Below are positions 51,849 through 61,091 of a stretch of 64,000 nucleotides of DNA, piece after piece. The notes under the pieces were generated by a model. It was not told where the DNA came from and searched no databases. It saw only the letters and a list, made by a program, of their open reading frames with translations. Origin of the DNA: Bacteroides pyogenes_A (GTDB taxonomy: Bacteria; Bacteroidota; Bacteroidia; Bacteroidales; Bacteroidaceae); NCBI RefSeq assembly GCF_048595595.1, contig NZ_CP184347.1; one strand, 5' to 3'. Numbering within the stretch: position 1 is the first letter of the stretch; every line of letters begins with the position of its first letter. Both the position numbers and the translations under genes were made by a program.

Positions 51849-53479
51849 TCCACCCGGCGGATTTTGCCGCTTATCGTTTTGGGCAGTTCTTCTACAAACT
51901 CGATGACGCGCGGATATTTATAAGGAGCTGTTACTTTTTTGACGTGATTCTGGAGCTCTTTAATCAAAGCTTCTCCCGCCTGCCCTTTATAACTCTTCGC
52001 AAGTACGACGGTTGCTTTCACTACTTGCCCGCGAACTTCATCCGGTACTCCGGTAATGGCGCATTCCACTACTGCTGGATGAGTCATCAATGCGCTTTCT
52101 ACTTCGAAAGGTCCGATGCGGTAGCCCGAACTTTTAATCACATCGTCTGCACGGCCTACAAACCAAAGATATCCATCTTCGTCTTTCCATGCCACATCTC
52201 CTGTATAGTAGATGCCGTCGTGCCAGGCCTCGTGCGTACGTACCGCATCCCGGTAATACTCTTTGAAAAGGCCCAGCGGTTTGCCCTTGTCGGTGCGGAT
52301 AACGATTTGTCCTTGCTCTCCGGCTTCTACAGAACGACCGTCACTGTCTATCAGATCGACATCGTATTGCGGATTGGGCAGTCCCATGCTGCCGGGTTTG
52401 GGTTTCATCCATGGCATGGTTCCCACGGTCAGTGTGGTTTCCGTCTGCCCGAACCCTTCCATCAGCCTGATTCCCGTCAGTTTCTTGAAAGTATCGAATA
52501 CGGCGGGGTTCAGAGCTTCGCCGGCAATGGTGCAATATGTAAGCGGGGAGAGGTCGTATTTGCTGAGGTCCTCGTGGATGAGAAAGCGGAAGATGGTGGG
52601 AGGGGCGCAGAGTGAGGTGACCCGGAAGTCCTGTATTTTCTGTAAAATGTCTCCGGGGGTGAATTTTTCATGGTCGTAAACGAAGACGTTGGCTCCCGCT
52701 ATCCATTGTCCGTACAGCTTGCCCCATACCGCTTTTCCCCAACCGGTGTCGGCAATGGTGAGGTGAAGGCTGTCTTCGTTCAGGTTGTGCCAGAAACTCC
52801 CGGTGACGATGTGCCCCAACGGATAAGTGAAATCGTGGGCCACCATCTTCGGTTCGCCCGTTGTTCCCGAAGTGAAATACATAAGCGATATATCATCGTT
52901 CGTATTCACGTGTGCGGGGCGTACGAAAGGAGCGGCGTTGCTCACTCCTTGATGGAAGTCTTTGAATCCCTCTGCCCCATCGGGACCTACGCTGAGCAGA
53001 TGCTTTACGCTCGGACACTCGGGCATGGCATCCTGAATGTGCTGTAAGATGACTTCTTCGCCGGCAGCCACGATCATTTTGATATCGGCGGCGTTGCATC
53101 GGTATACAATGTCTTTTTTAGTCAGCAGATGAGTGGCGGGAATCACCGTCGCTCCCAGTTTATGAAGGGCGATGATGCTGAACCAGAATTCGTAACGGCG
53201 TTTTAAAATAAGCATCACCATATCGCCCCGCCCGATACCGAGGCTTTGGAAGTACGAAGCCGTCCGGTCTGTATAGTGCTTCATGTCGCCAAACGAATAC
53301 TGAAGAAAATCCCCTTTATCGTTTGTCCAGAGCAAAGCTTTCTTGTCGGGCTGTTCGGCTGCCCACGCATCTACTACATCGTAACCGAAGTTGAAGTTCT
53401 CCGGAACGTTTATCTTTAAGTTTTTGATGAAATCCTCTTGTGAAGTAAAAGTGGTTTGCGCTAAAAATCTTTCTACCAT
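51824..53479 (-). CDS. AMP-forming acyl-CoA synthetase (acetyl-CoA synthetase-like)
   Basis: A 551-residue adenylate-forming enzyme that activates a carboxylic acid with ATP and loads it on CoA. Motifs are intact: the P-loop-like YFTSGTTGEPKMVAHDFTYP, GFGQTETTLTVG, YTGDVAWKDEDGYLWFVGRA, VIKSSGYRIGPFEVE, and the C-terminal catalytic Lys in PKTISGKIRRVEIR. The medium-chain/acetyl-type sequence does not fix the substrate. The cupin regulator gene begins 7 nt before it, and the two are clearly one unit. Confidence 0.93.
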   Translation of the reverse strand: MVERFLAQTTFTSQEDFIKNLKINVPENFNFGYDVVDAWAAEQPDKKALLWTNDKGDFLQYSFGDMKHYTDRTASYFQSLGIGRGDMVMLILKRRYEFWFSIIALHKLGATVIPATHLLTKKDIVYRCNAADIKMIVAAGEEVILQHIQDAMPECPSVKHLLSVGPDGAEGFKDFHQGVSNAAPFVRPAHVNTNDDISLMYFTSGTTGEPKMVAHDFTYPLGHIVTGSFWHNLNEDSLHLTIADTGWGKAVWGKLYGQWIAGANVFVYDHEKFTPGDILQKIQDFRVTSLCAPPTIFRFLIHEDLSKYDLSPLTYCTIAGEALNPAVFDTFKKLTGIRLMEGFGQTETTLTVGTMPWMKPKPGSMGLPNPQYDVDLIDSDGRSVEAGEQGQIVIRTDKGKPLGLFKEYYRDAVRTHEAWHDGIYYTGDVAWKDEDGYLWFVGRADDVIKSSGYRIGPFEVESALMTHPAVVECAITGVPDEVRGQVVKATVVLAKSYKGQAGEALIKELQNHVKKVTAPYKYPRVIEFVEELPKTISGKIRRVEIRQNDKR

Positions 53480-53486
53480 AATTGTA

Positions 53487-54041
53487 TTACATGATTACTG
53501 CAAGAAAACGCACGGTTTTGCCGTCGAGCGCTTTCATGCCGTGTGGGAGTTTGGAGTTGAAATATATGCTGTCTCCTTGGTTCAATGTTAAGTCTCTGCC
53601 TTCGATGCTGATAAGCATGCGTCCTTCGAGCACGAGGTTGAACTCCTGCCCGTTGTGGCTGTTGTAAAAGATGGGTTCGTTTTCCGGTTTCGGCTCAACG
53701 GTGACGATGAACGGATCGGCAATGCGGTTCATAAACCCTGCTGCCAGCGATTGGTATTTATAAGCCTTGCTGCGTTCGATACTGGTTCCTTTGCCTGCAC
53801 GGGTGATAAAGTAAGAGCTCATTTTCGGCTCTTCACCGAACATAAGCGCGTCGAGGGCGATATTGTACGTGCGTGCTATTTTTTGCAGCATACTCACTGA
53901 GATATCGTAGTCGCCTGCTTCTGCCCGCTTATATTCTTCGACAGAAATATCGCTGTCACGAGCGATGTCTTCCGGAGTCAGCTCCAGCACATCCCGCAAT
54001 CCGCGGAGGCGTTCTGCTATTTGTCTGATTTGATCGTCCAT
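53487..54041 (-). CDS. XRE-family regulator with C-terminal cupin
   Basis: A 184-residue protein: helix-turn-helix at residues 5-65 (LRGLRDVLELTPEDIARDSD; DISVSMLQKIARTYNIALDA) and a cupin at about 110-180 (GQEFNLVLEGRMLISIEGRD, LNQGDSIYFNSKLPHGMKAL). It probably senses a small acid or its CoA ester and controls the downstream acyl-CoA synthetase, with which it is co-transcribed (7-nt gap). Confidence 0.93.
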   Translation of the reverse strand: MDDQIRQIAERLRGLRDVLELTPEDIARDSDISVEEYKRAEAGDYDISVSMLQKIARTYNIALDALMFGEEPKMSSYFITRAGKGTSIERSKAYKYQSLAAGFMNRIADPFIVTVEPKPENEPIFYNSHNGQEFNLVLEGRMLISIEGRDLTLNQGDSIYFNSKLPHGMKALDGKTVRFLAVIM

Positions 54042-54196
54042 AATACAGTAAAATAGAGGCAGTGCAACCGATCTGTCCGGAGAATGTTTCCAATCATTCG
54101 CCAGATCCGCTCCACTACCTTTGTGTTTTGATATTAAGTTATGAATTTGTTTTTATCTCTTTTCGCGGCTCTTTCTTGCCAGGCAGCTCTTTCAGG

Positions 54197-54973
54197 CTAC
54201 GAGAGAGTTGCTTTCATAGCCTTGATTACAGCCGATGAAAATCCGTTGTGCTCCAGTTCGTTAATCCCCTTGATGGTCATACCGCCCGGAGTGGTGACTT
54301 TGTCTATCTCCTTACCGGGGTGTGTGTCGTTATTCAGGATCAGGGCAGCTGCTCCTTTAGCCGACTGAGCGATCATTGTCATCGCGTTTTCAGCAGAAAG
54401 CCCCATCTCGATACCGGCTTGCATCGAAGCCTGTATATATTTCAGCACATAAGCTATGCCGCATGAGGCCAAGGCGGTGGCAGCACCCATTTTTTCTTCG
54501 GGGATTATCATGGCCATTCCCATTTCGTTGAACAGACGGAGGATAAACTCGTCTTGTTCGCTGCTTGTGTTGCGTGCGGAAATAAGCGTCATGCTTTCCC
54601 GTTCGCAGATAGCTGTATTCGGAATCACACGGTACATCGGTATTTCCGGCAGCATGACAAAATGCGCCAATTCTTCGAAGCTGATACCGGCTGCCACAGA
54701 GATAAGTATCTGCTTGCTTTTCAACTTCAATTCGCGTACAACACTTTTCATCAACGGGGGCTTTACGGCTACGATAACCATATCCGCTCCGGACGCTGCC
54801 TCTACATTGTTGTGGGTGGTCGTGATTGCGGGGAATGACTTTTTCAACCGTTCCAGTTTGGCTGCGTCGGGGTCGGATACTATGATGTCCGATTCGGCAA
54901 TCAAACTTCCATTTGCCAGGCCGCGGGCGATAGAGCCGCCCATGTTTCCTGCACCGATAATGGCTGTTTTCAT
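54197..54973 (-). CDS. proC: Pyrroline-5-carboxylate reductase
   Basis: Last step of proline synthesis. A 258-residue NAD(P)-dependent reductase with IIGAGNMGGSIARGLANGS at the N-terminus, VIVAVKPPLMKSVVREL, RVIPNTAICERESMTLIS and the signature TTPGGMTIKGINELEHNGFS near the C-terminus. A -7 box lies at 55005-55012 (minus strand, TACCTTTG). Confidence 0.95.
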   Translation of the reverse strand: MKTAIIGAGNMGGSIARGLANGSLIAESDIIVSDPDAAKLERLKKSFPAITTTHNNVEAASGADMVIVAVKPPLMKSVVRELKLKSKQILISVAAGISFEELAHFVMLPEIPMYRVIPNTAICERESMTLISARNTSSEQDEFILRLFNEMGMAMIIPEEKMGAATALASCGIAYVLKYIQASMQAGIEMGLSAENAMTMIAQSAKGAAALILNNDTHPGKEIDKVTTPGGMTIKGINELEHNGFSSAVIKAMKATLS

Positions 54974-55004
54974 ATGTGCTTGTTTTTTGGTGAATTGATA
55001 AAGG

Positions 55005-55012
55005 CAAAGGTA
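55005..55012 (-). promoter_or_regulatory. -7 box upstream of proC
   Basis: CAAAGGTA reads TACCTTTG on the minus strand, 32 nt before the proC start. Confidence 0.5.
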
Positions 55013-55210
55013 ACGGTAAATTGCGAAAAAACAAACAATCGCCCCGATAAGAAGTCATTGTTTCTATATGCTAAAATAAATTTTCAATGCCGGGTATGGA
55101 ATCAATGGCTGTTTGTCGTATGAAATCTGCTAAACCGGGAGCATGTTTTTTTGTCTTTTCGGGGTAAAATGATATTCGTCATGCCCGCCATACATACTTG
55201 CTGCGTTGTT

Positions 55211-55316
55211 CATATATACTCAGCGTGGTGGCTATATATAGCTACCGTGGTAGGCATATATACTCACCGTGGTGGCCATATATGTACACCACGGTGGCCA
55301 TATATGTATACCGCAG
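55211..55316. repeat. 21-23-bp tandem repeats, five units
   Basis: Units of the type CATATATACTCACCGTGGTG at 55211, 55232, 55255, 55276 and 55298, with small length differences. Alternating AT-rich (CATATATA) and GC-rich (CCGTGGTGG) blocks give local symmetry. No gene lies in the 55013-55499 spacer. Confidence 0.85.
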
Positions 55317-55499
55317 CAATAAATCTATGTTTAATTAAGATATAGTTTTCAAGTACTGTCAAGAGCGTCGAGGTTGTGTTACCGAACCGGGAATACACCA
55401 TGTTCACACATATCGAAGGCGGCTTTTGTCAAAGTGACGCTTCAGGACAAAGTGTCCATTCCTTTTCAATGTTGCCAAAGGTGATGTCTGTTGTTGGGT

Positions 55500-55841
55500 T
55501 TAGGGCTCAGGTACATCGCTTGTCTTTACTTTGCACGATATCACTCTGCGCAATGTATACTTTTCGTCGGACAGATCGGCAACGTAGATATCCCTGTCGG
55601 TGATTCCCACTTCAATGACGTATTCTTTTCCCTGTTGGTAGATCTCCGAGAAGCCCTCAATCGGATCTGTGAACCGTTCCCATTCTTTTGCGCCGAACCT
55701 GCGAACCCAATATCCTGATGTCTGTACTCCCCCGGGCTTATACCATTTTTCGGAAGCGATGGTCCAAATTTCTGTCCGGTAGTCGTCCTGACATCCGAAC
55801 ATCAACCCTAATAAAAGGGTAATGACTGCTTTCTTCATCAT
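55500..55841 (-). CDS. Small lipoprotein, DUF4377-like
   Basis: A 113-residue lipoprotein (MMKKAVITLLLGLMFGC then QDDYRT). The mature part (IWTIASEKWYKPGGVQTSGY, WERFTDPIEGFSEIYQQGKE, YVIEVGITDRDIYVADLSDE, KYTLRRVIS) matches the DUF4377 pattern of a Trp/Phe-containing core and a late PADASS-like loop. Function unknown. A -7 box at 55937-55944 (TACCTTTG, minus strand) gives a ~95-nt leader. Confidence 0.82.
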   Translation of the reverse strand: MMKKAVITLLLGLMFGCQDDYRTEIWTIASEKWYKPGGVQTSGYWVRRFGAKEWERFTDPIEGFSEIYQQGKEYVIEVGITDRDIYVADLSDEKYTLRRVISCKVKTSDVPEP

Positions 55842-55936
55842 AGTGCTTTCATGTTTTTAAGGTTAGTAAGTTAGAAAGAACTTTTGGTCACAATGCTGAT
55901 TTTGAGGCGAAACAGCACTTGTTTCAGCATACGGAA

Positions 55937-55944
55937 CAAAGGTA
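55937..55944 (-). promoter_or_regulatory. -7 box upstream of the DUF4377-like gene
   Basis: CAAAGGTA reads TACCTTTG on the minus strand, a full match to TAnnTTTG. Confidence 0.45.
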
Positions 55945-56045
55945 TGAAAAGAACGGTTTGTCGGAGCGAATTCTATGATTTTTTATACTCTTCCCGATGT
56001 TTGAAGCATTTACGAAAGTAGGAAAGCTCTTTGCCGGACATTCCC

Positions 56046-57167
56046 TTAAAGCAATCCGGCAAAGCAGGTGAGAAAGTCGTCGGCTTCTTCCATGCTGAGG
56101 CAGAGCGGGGGCAAGAGCCTGAGCACATTCGCACCGCTTGCTCCGGTGAATACGTGCTTCTCGTAGATAAGCCTGCTGCGCAGTTGTTTTACAGGTTCTT
56201 CAAATTCGATTCCGATCATTAATCCTCGTCCGCGCACTTCTTTGATTTTCGGGAGCTTGCGAAGCTCCTGCAACAGATATTCGCCTGTTTTCGCAGCGTT
56301 CTCCATCAGGTTTTCTTGCTCCATTACATCTATCACGGCAAGGCCGGCGGCACATGCCAGATGATTGCCTCCGAAAGTTGTCCCCAACTGTCCGTATACG
56401 GGAGTGAACATTGGGTTTATCAGGACACCTGCCATCGGGAATCCGTTTCCGATGCCCTTGGCTACTGTGATGATGTCGGGCGCGATGCCGCAAAACTGAT
56501 GGGCAAAGAATCTTCCGGTGCGGCCGTATCCGCTTTGAATCTCATCCAGAATCAGGATTGTTCCGGTCGAAGTACAGTGTTCGCGAAGTGCCTGTATGAA
56601 TTCTGCGGAGGGAATCTGTACGCCGCCCACACCTTGTATGCCTTCGATAATCACTGCACAAACATCGCCTTTGTCCAGTTCGCGCTCCATACGCTCGATG
56701 TCGTTCAGCGGGAGATAAGTGACATGTCCGTTACGGTTGACCGGAGCGATGATTGCGGGATTGTTTGTGGCCTCTACCGCCAGTGAGGTGCGCCCGTGGA
56801 AAGCCTTTTCGAATGAAACGATCCGTGTGCGTTTGTTGTGAAACGAGGCTAGTTTGAATGCGTTCTCGTTGGCTTCGGCTCCGCTGTTGACAAGAAACAG
56901 CGAATACTCTTCGTAGCCCGACAGCCTGCCCAACCGTTCGGCGAGCTGTTGTTGCAGCGGGTTGACAACCGAGTTGGAATAAAAGCCCAGCTGTGATACC
57001 TGTTTGCTGATCATTTCCACATAGTGAGGGTGGCAGTGGCCGATGGAGATTACGGCATGTCCTCCGTAAAGGTCGAGATACTCTGTGCCTTTGTCGTCCC
57101 AGACTTTGCTTCCTTTTCCTTTTACTATGTTGATGTCATACAAAGGATATACGTCGAATAAATTCAT
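56046..57167 (-). CDS. argD: Acetyl/succinylornithine aminotransferase
   Basis: PLP-dependent aminotransferase that converts N-acyl-glutamate semialdehyde to N-acyl-ornithine in arginine synthesis. The 373-residue protein has the class III signature: VNSGAEANENAFKLAS, FHGRTSLAVEATNNPA, LILDEIQSGYGRTGRFFAHQ, TVAKGIGNGFPMAG with the PLP Lys, and TFGGNHLACAAGLAVI. It is the last gene of the arginine operon, 259 nt after argC; that spacer holds a GCACGCC-CAT-GGCGTGC hairpin at 57371-57387 and no gene. In Bacteroides the acyl group may be succinyl and not acetyl. Confidence 0.94.
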   Translation of the reverse strand: MNLFDVYPLYDINIVKGKGSKVWDDKGTEYLDLYGGHAVISIGHCHPHYVEMISKQVSQLGFYSNSVVNPLQQQLAERLGRLSGYEEYSLFLVNSGAEANENAFKLASFHNKRTRIVSFEKAFHGRTSLAVEATNNPAIIAPVNRNGHVTYLPLNDIERMERELDKGDVCAVIIEGIQGVGGVQIPSAEFIQALREHCTSTGTILILDEIQSGYGRTGRFFAHQFCGIAPDIITVAKGIGNGFPMAGVLINPMFTPVYGQLGTTFGGNHLACAAGLAVIDVMEQENLMENAAKTGEYLLQELRKLPKIKEVRGRGLMIGIEFEEPVKQLRSRLIYEKHVFTGASGANVLRLLPPLCLSMEEADDFLTCFAGLL

Positions 57168-57426
57168 TTTTTACTGATTAACGTTTATACTTCAATGTTG
57201 TGTGCCGCACTGCCACAGCTGCATCGCGTGCGAAGTTCTCCCGTTTCTGACACATTGTCCGCATTGCTTTTGTACGTATCTCCGCAGCTCGTTACGTGCA
57301 GAGCCGGTTGCTTCCGCCCAAAGATGTTCGTGCTTCTGGAAAGAAAGCCGAAAAGAGACAGTCGATTGGCGCACGCCCATGGCGTGCATACCGGCCTCCT
57401 TCCCGAGGGTCTTTCTTTTGATGGTG

Positions 57427-58395
57427 TCAGAAAGCGCTCGGCTTCAGCCGCAGCCCGACGGTTTCTTCGAGATTGAACATCAGGTTCATGTTGTGAACAG
57501 CCTGACCGCTGGCTCCTTTCAGCAGATTGTCGATGCAAGAGATAACGAGCAGTTTGTCGCCATGCTTTTCCAAGTGAATCAGGCATTTGTTCGTATTCAC
57601 CACCTGCTTCAGGTCGATATTTTCTTTCACGATGTGTACAAAAGAGTCTTTTTCGTAATATTCTTCGTACATGCGCTCGATTTCTTCGATGCCGACTCTC
57701 GTTTTCACTACGATTGTGGCGAAGATCCCACGCGGGAAGTCTCCCCGATAAGGGATGAAGTCGATTTCTGCGTTGAAACTGTTTTGCAGTTGTCTTAGCG
57801 ATTGCTTGATTTCGGGAATATGTTGATGATCGAAAGCTTTGTATACGCTGATATTATTGTTCCTCCAGCTGAAATGTGTGGTGGATCCGGGTTTCACGCC
57901 TGCTCCCGTGCTTCCGGTAATTGCGTTGACCGCCACGTCGTCTTTCAGCATCAGGTTCTTCGCCAGCGGGAGAAGCCCCAACGAAATGCAGGTGGCGAAG
58001 CATCCGGGATTTGCCACGTGCTTTGCCGTGCAGGTAGCGCGCCGGTTCAGCTCCGGCAATCCATAGATGAAATCGTGATCATCGCTTTGTATGCGGTAAT
58101 CCATCGAGAGGTCGATAATTTTCAGGTTCTCCGGCAGGTTGTGGCTTTCCAGAAATTTTCTTGTGTCGCCATGAGCCGTACAGAAGAAAAGCACATCAAT
58201 CATGTTCAGGGGAAGCTCGTCTGTAAATACGAGGCTGGTTTCCCCGTACAATCCTTCGTGTACATCCGTTATTCTTTTGCCCGCATGGCTGTTGCTGTGT
58301 ATAAATACGATTTTGGTTTCCGGGTGGTTGAGCAACAGACGGACCAGTTCGCCCGCAGTGTAGCCCGCTCCACCAATAATTCCTGCTTTTATCAT
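57427..58395 (-). CDS. argC: N-acyl-gamma-glutamyl-phosphate reductase
   Basis: NADPH-dependent reduction of N-acyl-glutamyl phosphate to the semialdehyde. A 322-residue protein with IIGGAGYTAGELVRLLLNHP at the N-terminus and VANPGCFATCISLGLLPLAK containing the catalytic Cys; PGSTTHFSWRNNNISVYKAF and DFIPYRGDFPRGIFATIVVK follow. I placed the start at MIKAGIIGG (58395); the frame runs upstream only as overlap with the argG end. Confidence 0.95.
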   Translation of the reverse strand: MIKAGIIGGAGYTAGELVRLLLNHPETKIVFIHSNSHAGKRITDVHEGLYGETSLVFTDELPLNMIDVLFFCTAHGDTRKFLESHNLPENLKIIDLSMDYRIQSDDHDFIYGLPELNRRATCTAKHVANPGCFATCISLGLLPLAKNLMLKDDVAVNAITGSTGAGVKPGSTTHFSWRNNNISVYKAFDHQHIPEIKQSLRQLQNSFNAEIDFIPYRGDFPRGIFATIVVKTRVGIEEIERMYEEYYEKDSFVHIVKENIDLKQVVNTNKCLIHLEKHGDKLLVISCIDNLLKGASGQAVHNMNLMFNLEETVGLRLKPSAF

Positions 58396-58421
58396 GTTAT
58401 TAGTTTTTAAGTTTACTCCAT

Positions 58422-59633
58422 TTATAATTCCACGTCTTTGTGGTTGTTGTAATAGACGCGAAGCGGGGTGGAAGTCACTTTGATAAAGCCTTTGGCATCT
58501 TCCGCCGTCCATCCCTTCTGCATCTCTCCGTATTCTCCGAAGTTGGTTTTTACCAAATCGTCTTCCGACTCCACGCCTACGGTAGAGAAGGAGAGAGGAC
58601 GCAGTTCGAGAATCGCCGTGCCGTTCACATTGCGTTGGCTCTCTTTCAACATCGCTTCAATGTCGCGCATCACCGGTTCGAGATACTGGCTTTCGTGCAA
58701 GAACATGCCGTACCAATTGGCCACCTGATCTTTCCAATATTGCTGCCACTTGCTTAATGTATACTTTTCGAGGAAACGATGAGCGCCGATGATAAGCATC
58801 GGAGCGGCGGCTTCGAATCCTACGCGCCCTTTAATGCCGATGATTGTATCGCCCACGTGCATGTCTCGCCCGATGCCGTAAGCCGAGCCTATCTCTTCCA
58901 CTTTCAGAATCGCTTGAATGGGATCATCGAATCTTTCGTCGTTCACGACTTTCAGTTCACCTTTCTCGAAGGTGAGGCGCAGCTGTTCGCTACCCTCTTT
59001 CTTCACGTGCTTCAGATAGGCGCTTTCCGGCAGTCCCTGCGCCGAGTCGAGAATTTCTCCTCCGCAGATGGATGTTCCCCATAAGCCGACGTTGTAGGAG
59101 TATTTCAGTTTGGTAAAGTCGGCATGGAAGCCATGTTTGTTCAGATAGTCTATTTCTTCCTGACGGCTCAAGGCCATGTCGCGCGTCAATGTGATGATTT
59201 CTACGTTCGGAGCCAGTACGAGAAAGGTCATATCGAAACGAATCTGGTCGTTTCCCGCTCCCGTAGATCCGTGGGCAATGGCATCCGCCCCGATCTCGTT
59301 GGCGTATCGTGCGATGGCCAGTGCCTGAAAAATACGTTCCGAACTTACGGAGACCGGATAAGTGCCGTTGCGCAACACATTTCCGTAAACCATGTATTTC
59401 AAACTCTTTTCGTAATACTCCTGCGTTACGTCCAGAGTGACGTATTTCACCGCGCCCAACTTGTAGGCATTCTCTTCGTTTGTTTTCAGTTGTTCTTCAC
59501 TGAATCCTCCGGTGTTCGCGCAGGCGGCATACACTTCGCAGTCCTTTTCCCGGGTGAGATACATGACGGTGAACGATGTGTCTAACCCGCCGCTGTATGC
59601 AACCACTACTTTTTTCTTCTTTTTTTCTTCCAT
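58422..59633 (-). CDS. argG: Argininosuccinate synthase
   Basis: Joins citrulline and aspartate with ATP. A 403-residue protein with the PPi loop VVAYSGGLDTSFTVMYLT, AIAHGSTGAGNDQIRFDMTF, and VGLWGTSICGGEILDSAQGL. The substrate residues in STGAGNDQIRF are intact. It lies 19 nt after the GNAT gene and 26 nt before argC. Confidence 0.96.
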   Translation of the reverse strand: MEEKKKKKVVVAYSGGLDTSFTVMYLTREKDCEVYAACANTGGFSEEQLKTNEENAYKLGAVKYVTLDVTQEYYEKSLKYMVYGNVLRNGTYPVSVSSERIFQALAIARYANEIGADAIAHGSTGAGNDQIRFDMTFLVLAPNVEIITLTRDMALSRQEEIDYLNKHGFHADFTKLKYSYNVGLWGTSICGGEILDSAQGLPESAYLKHVKKEGSEQLRLTFEKGELKVVNDERFDDPIQAILKVEEIGSAYGIGRDMHVGDTIIGIKGRVGFEAAAPMLIIGAHRFLEKYTLSKWQQYWKDQVANWYGMFLHESQYLEPVMRDIEAMLKESQRNVNGTAILELRPLSFSTVGVESEDDLVKTNFGEYGEMQKGWTAEDAKGFIKVTSTPLRVYYNNHKDVEL

Positions 59634-59652
59634 AATGCCGTATTTCTTTTCC

Positions 59653-60231
59653 TTAAAAAAATTGTCTCTCTTGTTCTCTTTTAATGTTTTTCGGATCCAT
59701 CGGATCGTACAACATAGCCGTGCATATGCAGAATTTGCGCTCCTTGGCCATCAATATGGAATGATTGACGCATCCTTCGCATCCTTTCCAGAAAGCGTCG
59801 TCGTCGGTCAGCTCGTTGAAAGTGACAGGCACATAGCCCAACTCCGTATTCATCTTCATCACCGCCCCGCCCGAAGTCAGACTGAATAGCTTCGCTTTCG
59901 GCCACCGCAACCGTGCCAGCTGGAACGAAGCCTGCTTGATACGTTTGGCGAGTCCCAGTCCGCGGAAGTCCGGATGAACGATCAGCCCCGAAGTGGCTAC
60001 ATACTGCTTGTTCCCCCACGATTCGATGTAGGTGAACCCTGCAAACGTTTCTTCGTAGAGCGCAATGATGGCTTTTCCTTCTTTGATTTTGGTTGTCAGG
60101 TATTCGTGTGTGCGTTCGGCAATACCGGTGCCACGTACAGCGGCAGCCTGCCGGATGGTTTCTAAAATAGTGTCAACATAAACCTCATGTGAGGCGTCGG
60201 CTACCATAACATCTATTTGTTGAGTATCCAT
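59653..60231 (-). CDS. GNAT-family acyltransferase of the arginine operon
   Basis: A 192-residue GNAT protein. The acyl-CoA binding segment VHPDFRGLGLAKRIKQASFQ carries the R/Q-x-x-G-x-G/A pattern, preceded by TSGLIVHP and followed by SLTSGGAVMKMNTELGYVPV. It is placed between argR and argG. Arginine synthesis needs an N-acylglutamate synthase, and no ArgA/ArgJ is in this operon, so this protein is a strong candidate for that step, making N-acetyl- or N-succinylglutamate. The function is inferred from position and from the Bacteroides use of succinylated intermediates. Confidence 0.88.
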   Translation of the reverse strand: MDTQQIDVMVADASHEVYVDTILETIRQAAAVRGTGIAERTHEYLTTKIKEGKAIIALYEETFAGFTYIESWGNKQYVATSGLIVHPDFRGLGLAKRIKQASFQLARLRWPKAKLFSLTSGGAVMKMNTELGYVPVTFNELTDDDAFWKGCEGCVNHSILMAKERKFCICTAMLYDPMDPKNIKREQERQFF

Positions 60232-60258
60232 TTCTCGAGATATAAAACGAAGTATGGT

Positions 60259-60732
60259 TTATTTAATGTCCGGAATAATTAAAGACAGGCTGCGAAGCAA
60301 TGCGGCATGTGTAATTCCTTCTTTTAGAACAAGCATGATGGTGTCGTCTCCGGCCACGGTGCCCAGAATCTCATCGAAAATCAGCGAATCGATATCGTAA
60401 GCCATGCTGCTGGCATAGCCGGGGCGGGTGCGTATTACCGCAATGTTGCCGGAAAACTGAAGTGAGATGAATCCACTGCTGCGCAGCATTTCGCCGGGAG
60501 TTTGTTCAGTAGCCCGCTTGTACATGATGTCGTTGGGCAGCACATATACGTATTTACCGCTCATGCTTGCCGCTTTGGCTACTTTCAGTTGCTTCAGGTC
60601 GCGAGAGAGAGTAGCTTGTGTCAGCTCAAAGCCTTCTTGCTCTAACTCTTGCAGCAGCTCTTCTTGAGAGCTGATCTCCTGACTGGAGATAATCATCTTG
60701 ATGGCATCTAATCGGTCTGCTTTCTTCTTCAT
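60259..60732 (-). CDS. argR: Arginine repressor
   Basis: A 157-residue ArgR-family protein. The N-terminal winged helix reads RLDAIKMIISSQEISSQEEL and FELTQATLSRDLKQLKVAKA; the C-terminal arginine-binding hexamer domain has GYASSMAYDIDSLIFDEILG and TVAGDDTIMLVL. I chose MKKKADRLDAIK at 60732; a good -7 box and an ARG-box-like site lie just upstream. It is the first gene of the operon and most likely controls it. Confidence 0.94.
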   Translation of the reverse strand: MKKKADRLDAIKMIISSQEISSQEELLQELEQEGFELTQATLSRDLKQLKVAKAASMSGKYVYVLPNDIMYKRATEQTPGEMLRSSGFISLQFSGNIAVIRTRPGYASSMAYDIDSLIFDEILGTVAGDDTIMLVLKEGITHAALLRSLSLIIPDIK

Positions 60733-60757
60733 TGTATAATTATTCTGATTGTTGGCG

Positions 60758-60792
60758 CAAAAATATGCAATATATTCGAATAAAATGCATAA
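60758..60792 (-). promoter_or_regulatory. Promoter and ARG-box-like operator of the argR operon
   Basis: CAAAAATA at 60758-60765 reads TATTTTTG on the minus strand (full -7 match, 26 nt before argR). CGAATAAAATGCAT at 60777-60790 is an imperfect match to the ARG box pattern TGAATAAAAATTCA and lies between -33 and -7. Further half-site-like TTGAATAAAT and AAATATTCAA occur at about 60805 and 60841. This arrangement fits autorepression. The 60850-61090 stretch holds nothing recognisable. Confidence 0.55.
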
Positions 60793-61091
60793 AATCATTC
60801 TTTTTTGAATAAATCAACCAGAATGAATGATTTTTCCGATAAATATTCAAAAGAAATTGAGCGCTATGCTATAATATATACAAAAAAGCCACACAAAGGG
60901 TTTTCTCCGTCTGGCTAAAACATTTGCGGACTTCCTTCTCAAATCTGTTCTGCTTAAATATCTCCATATTCCCAAATGTGATTTTTTCAGGTAAGCGCGA
61001 ATGAAAGACACGGCGGAACGTTGATTCCGAACTTCTTCCCGACAAATTGAAATGTGTTTTGCAAGTATCGCAGGTTTTTCTGCTTATGCAA

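Noticed and set aside
54113..54120. TACCTTTG on the plus strand as a promoter
   Set aside because: No plus-strand gene follows within reach; probably chance.
57185..57586. A 133-residue minus-strand frame between argD and argC
   Set aside because: It overlaps the end of argC in another frame and has Arg/Ser-rich antisense-like composition and no start context.
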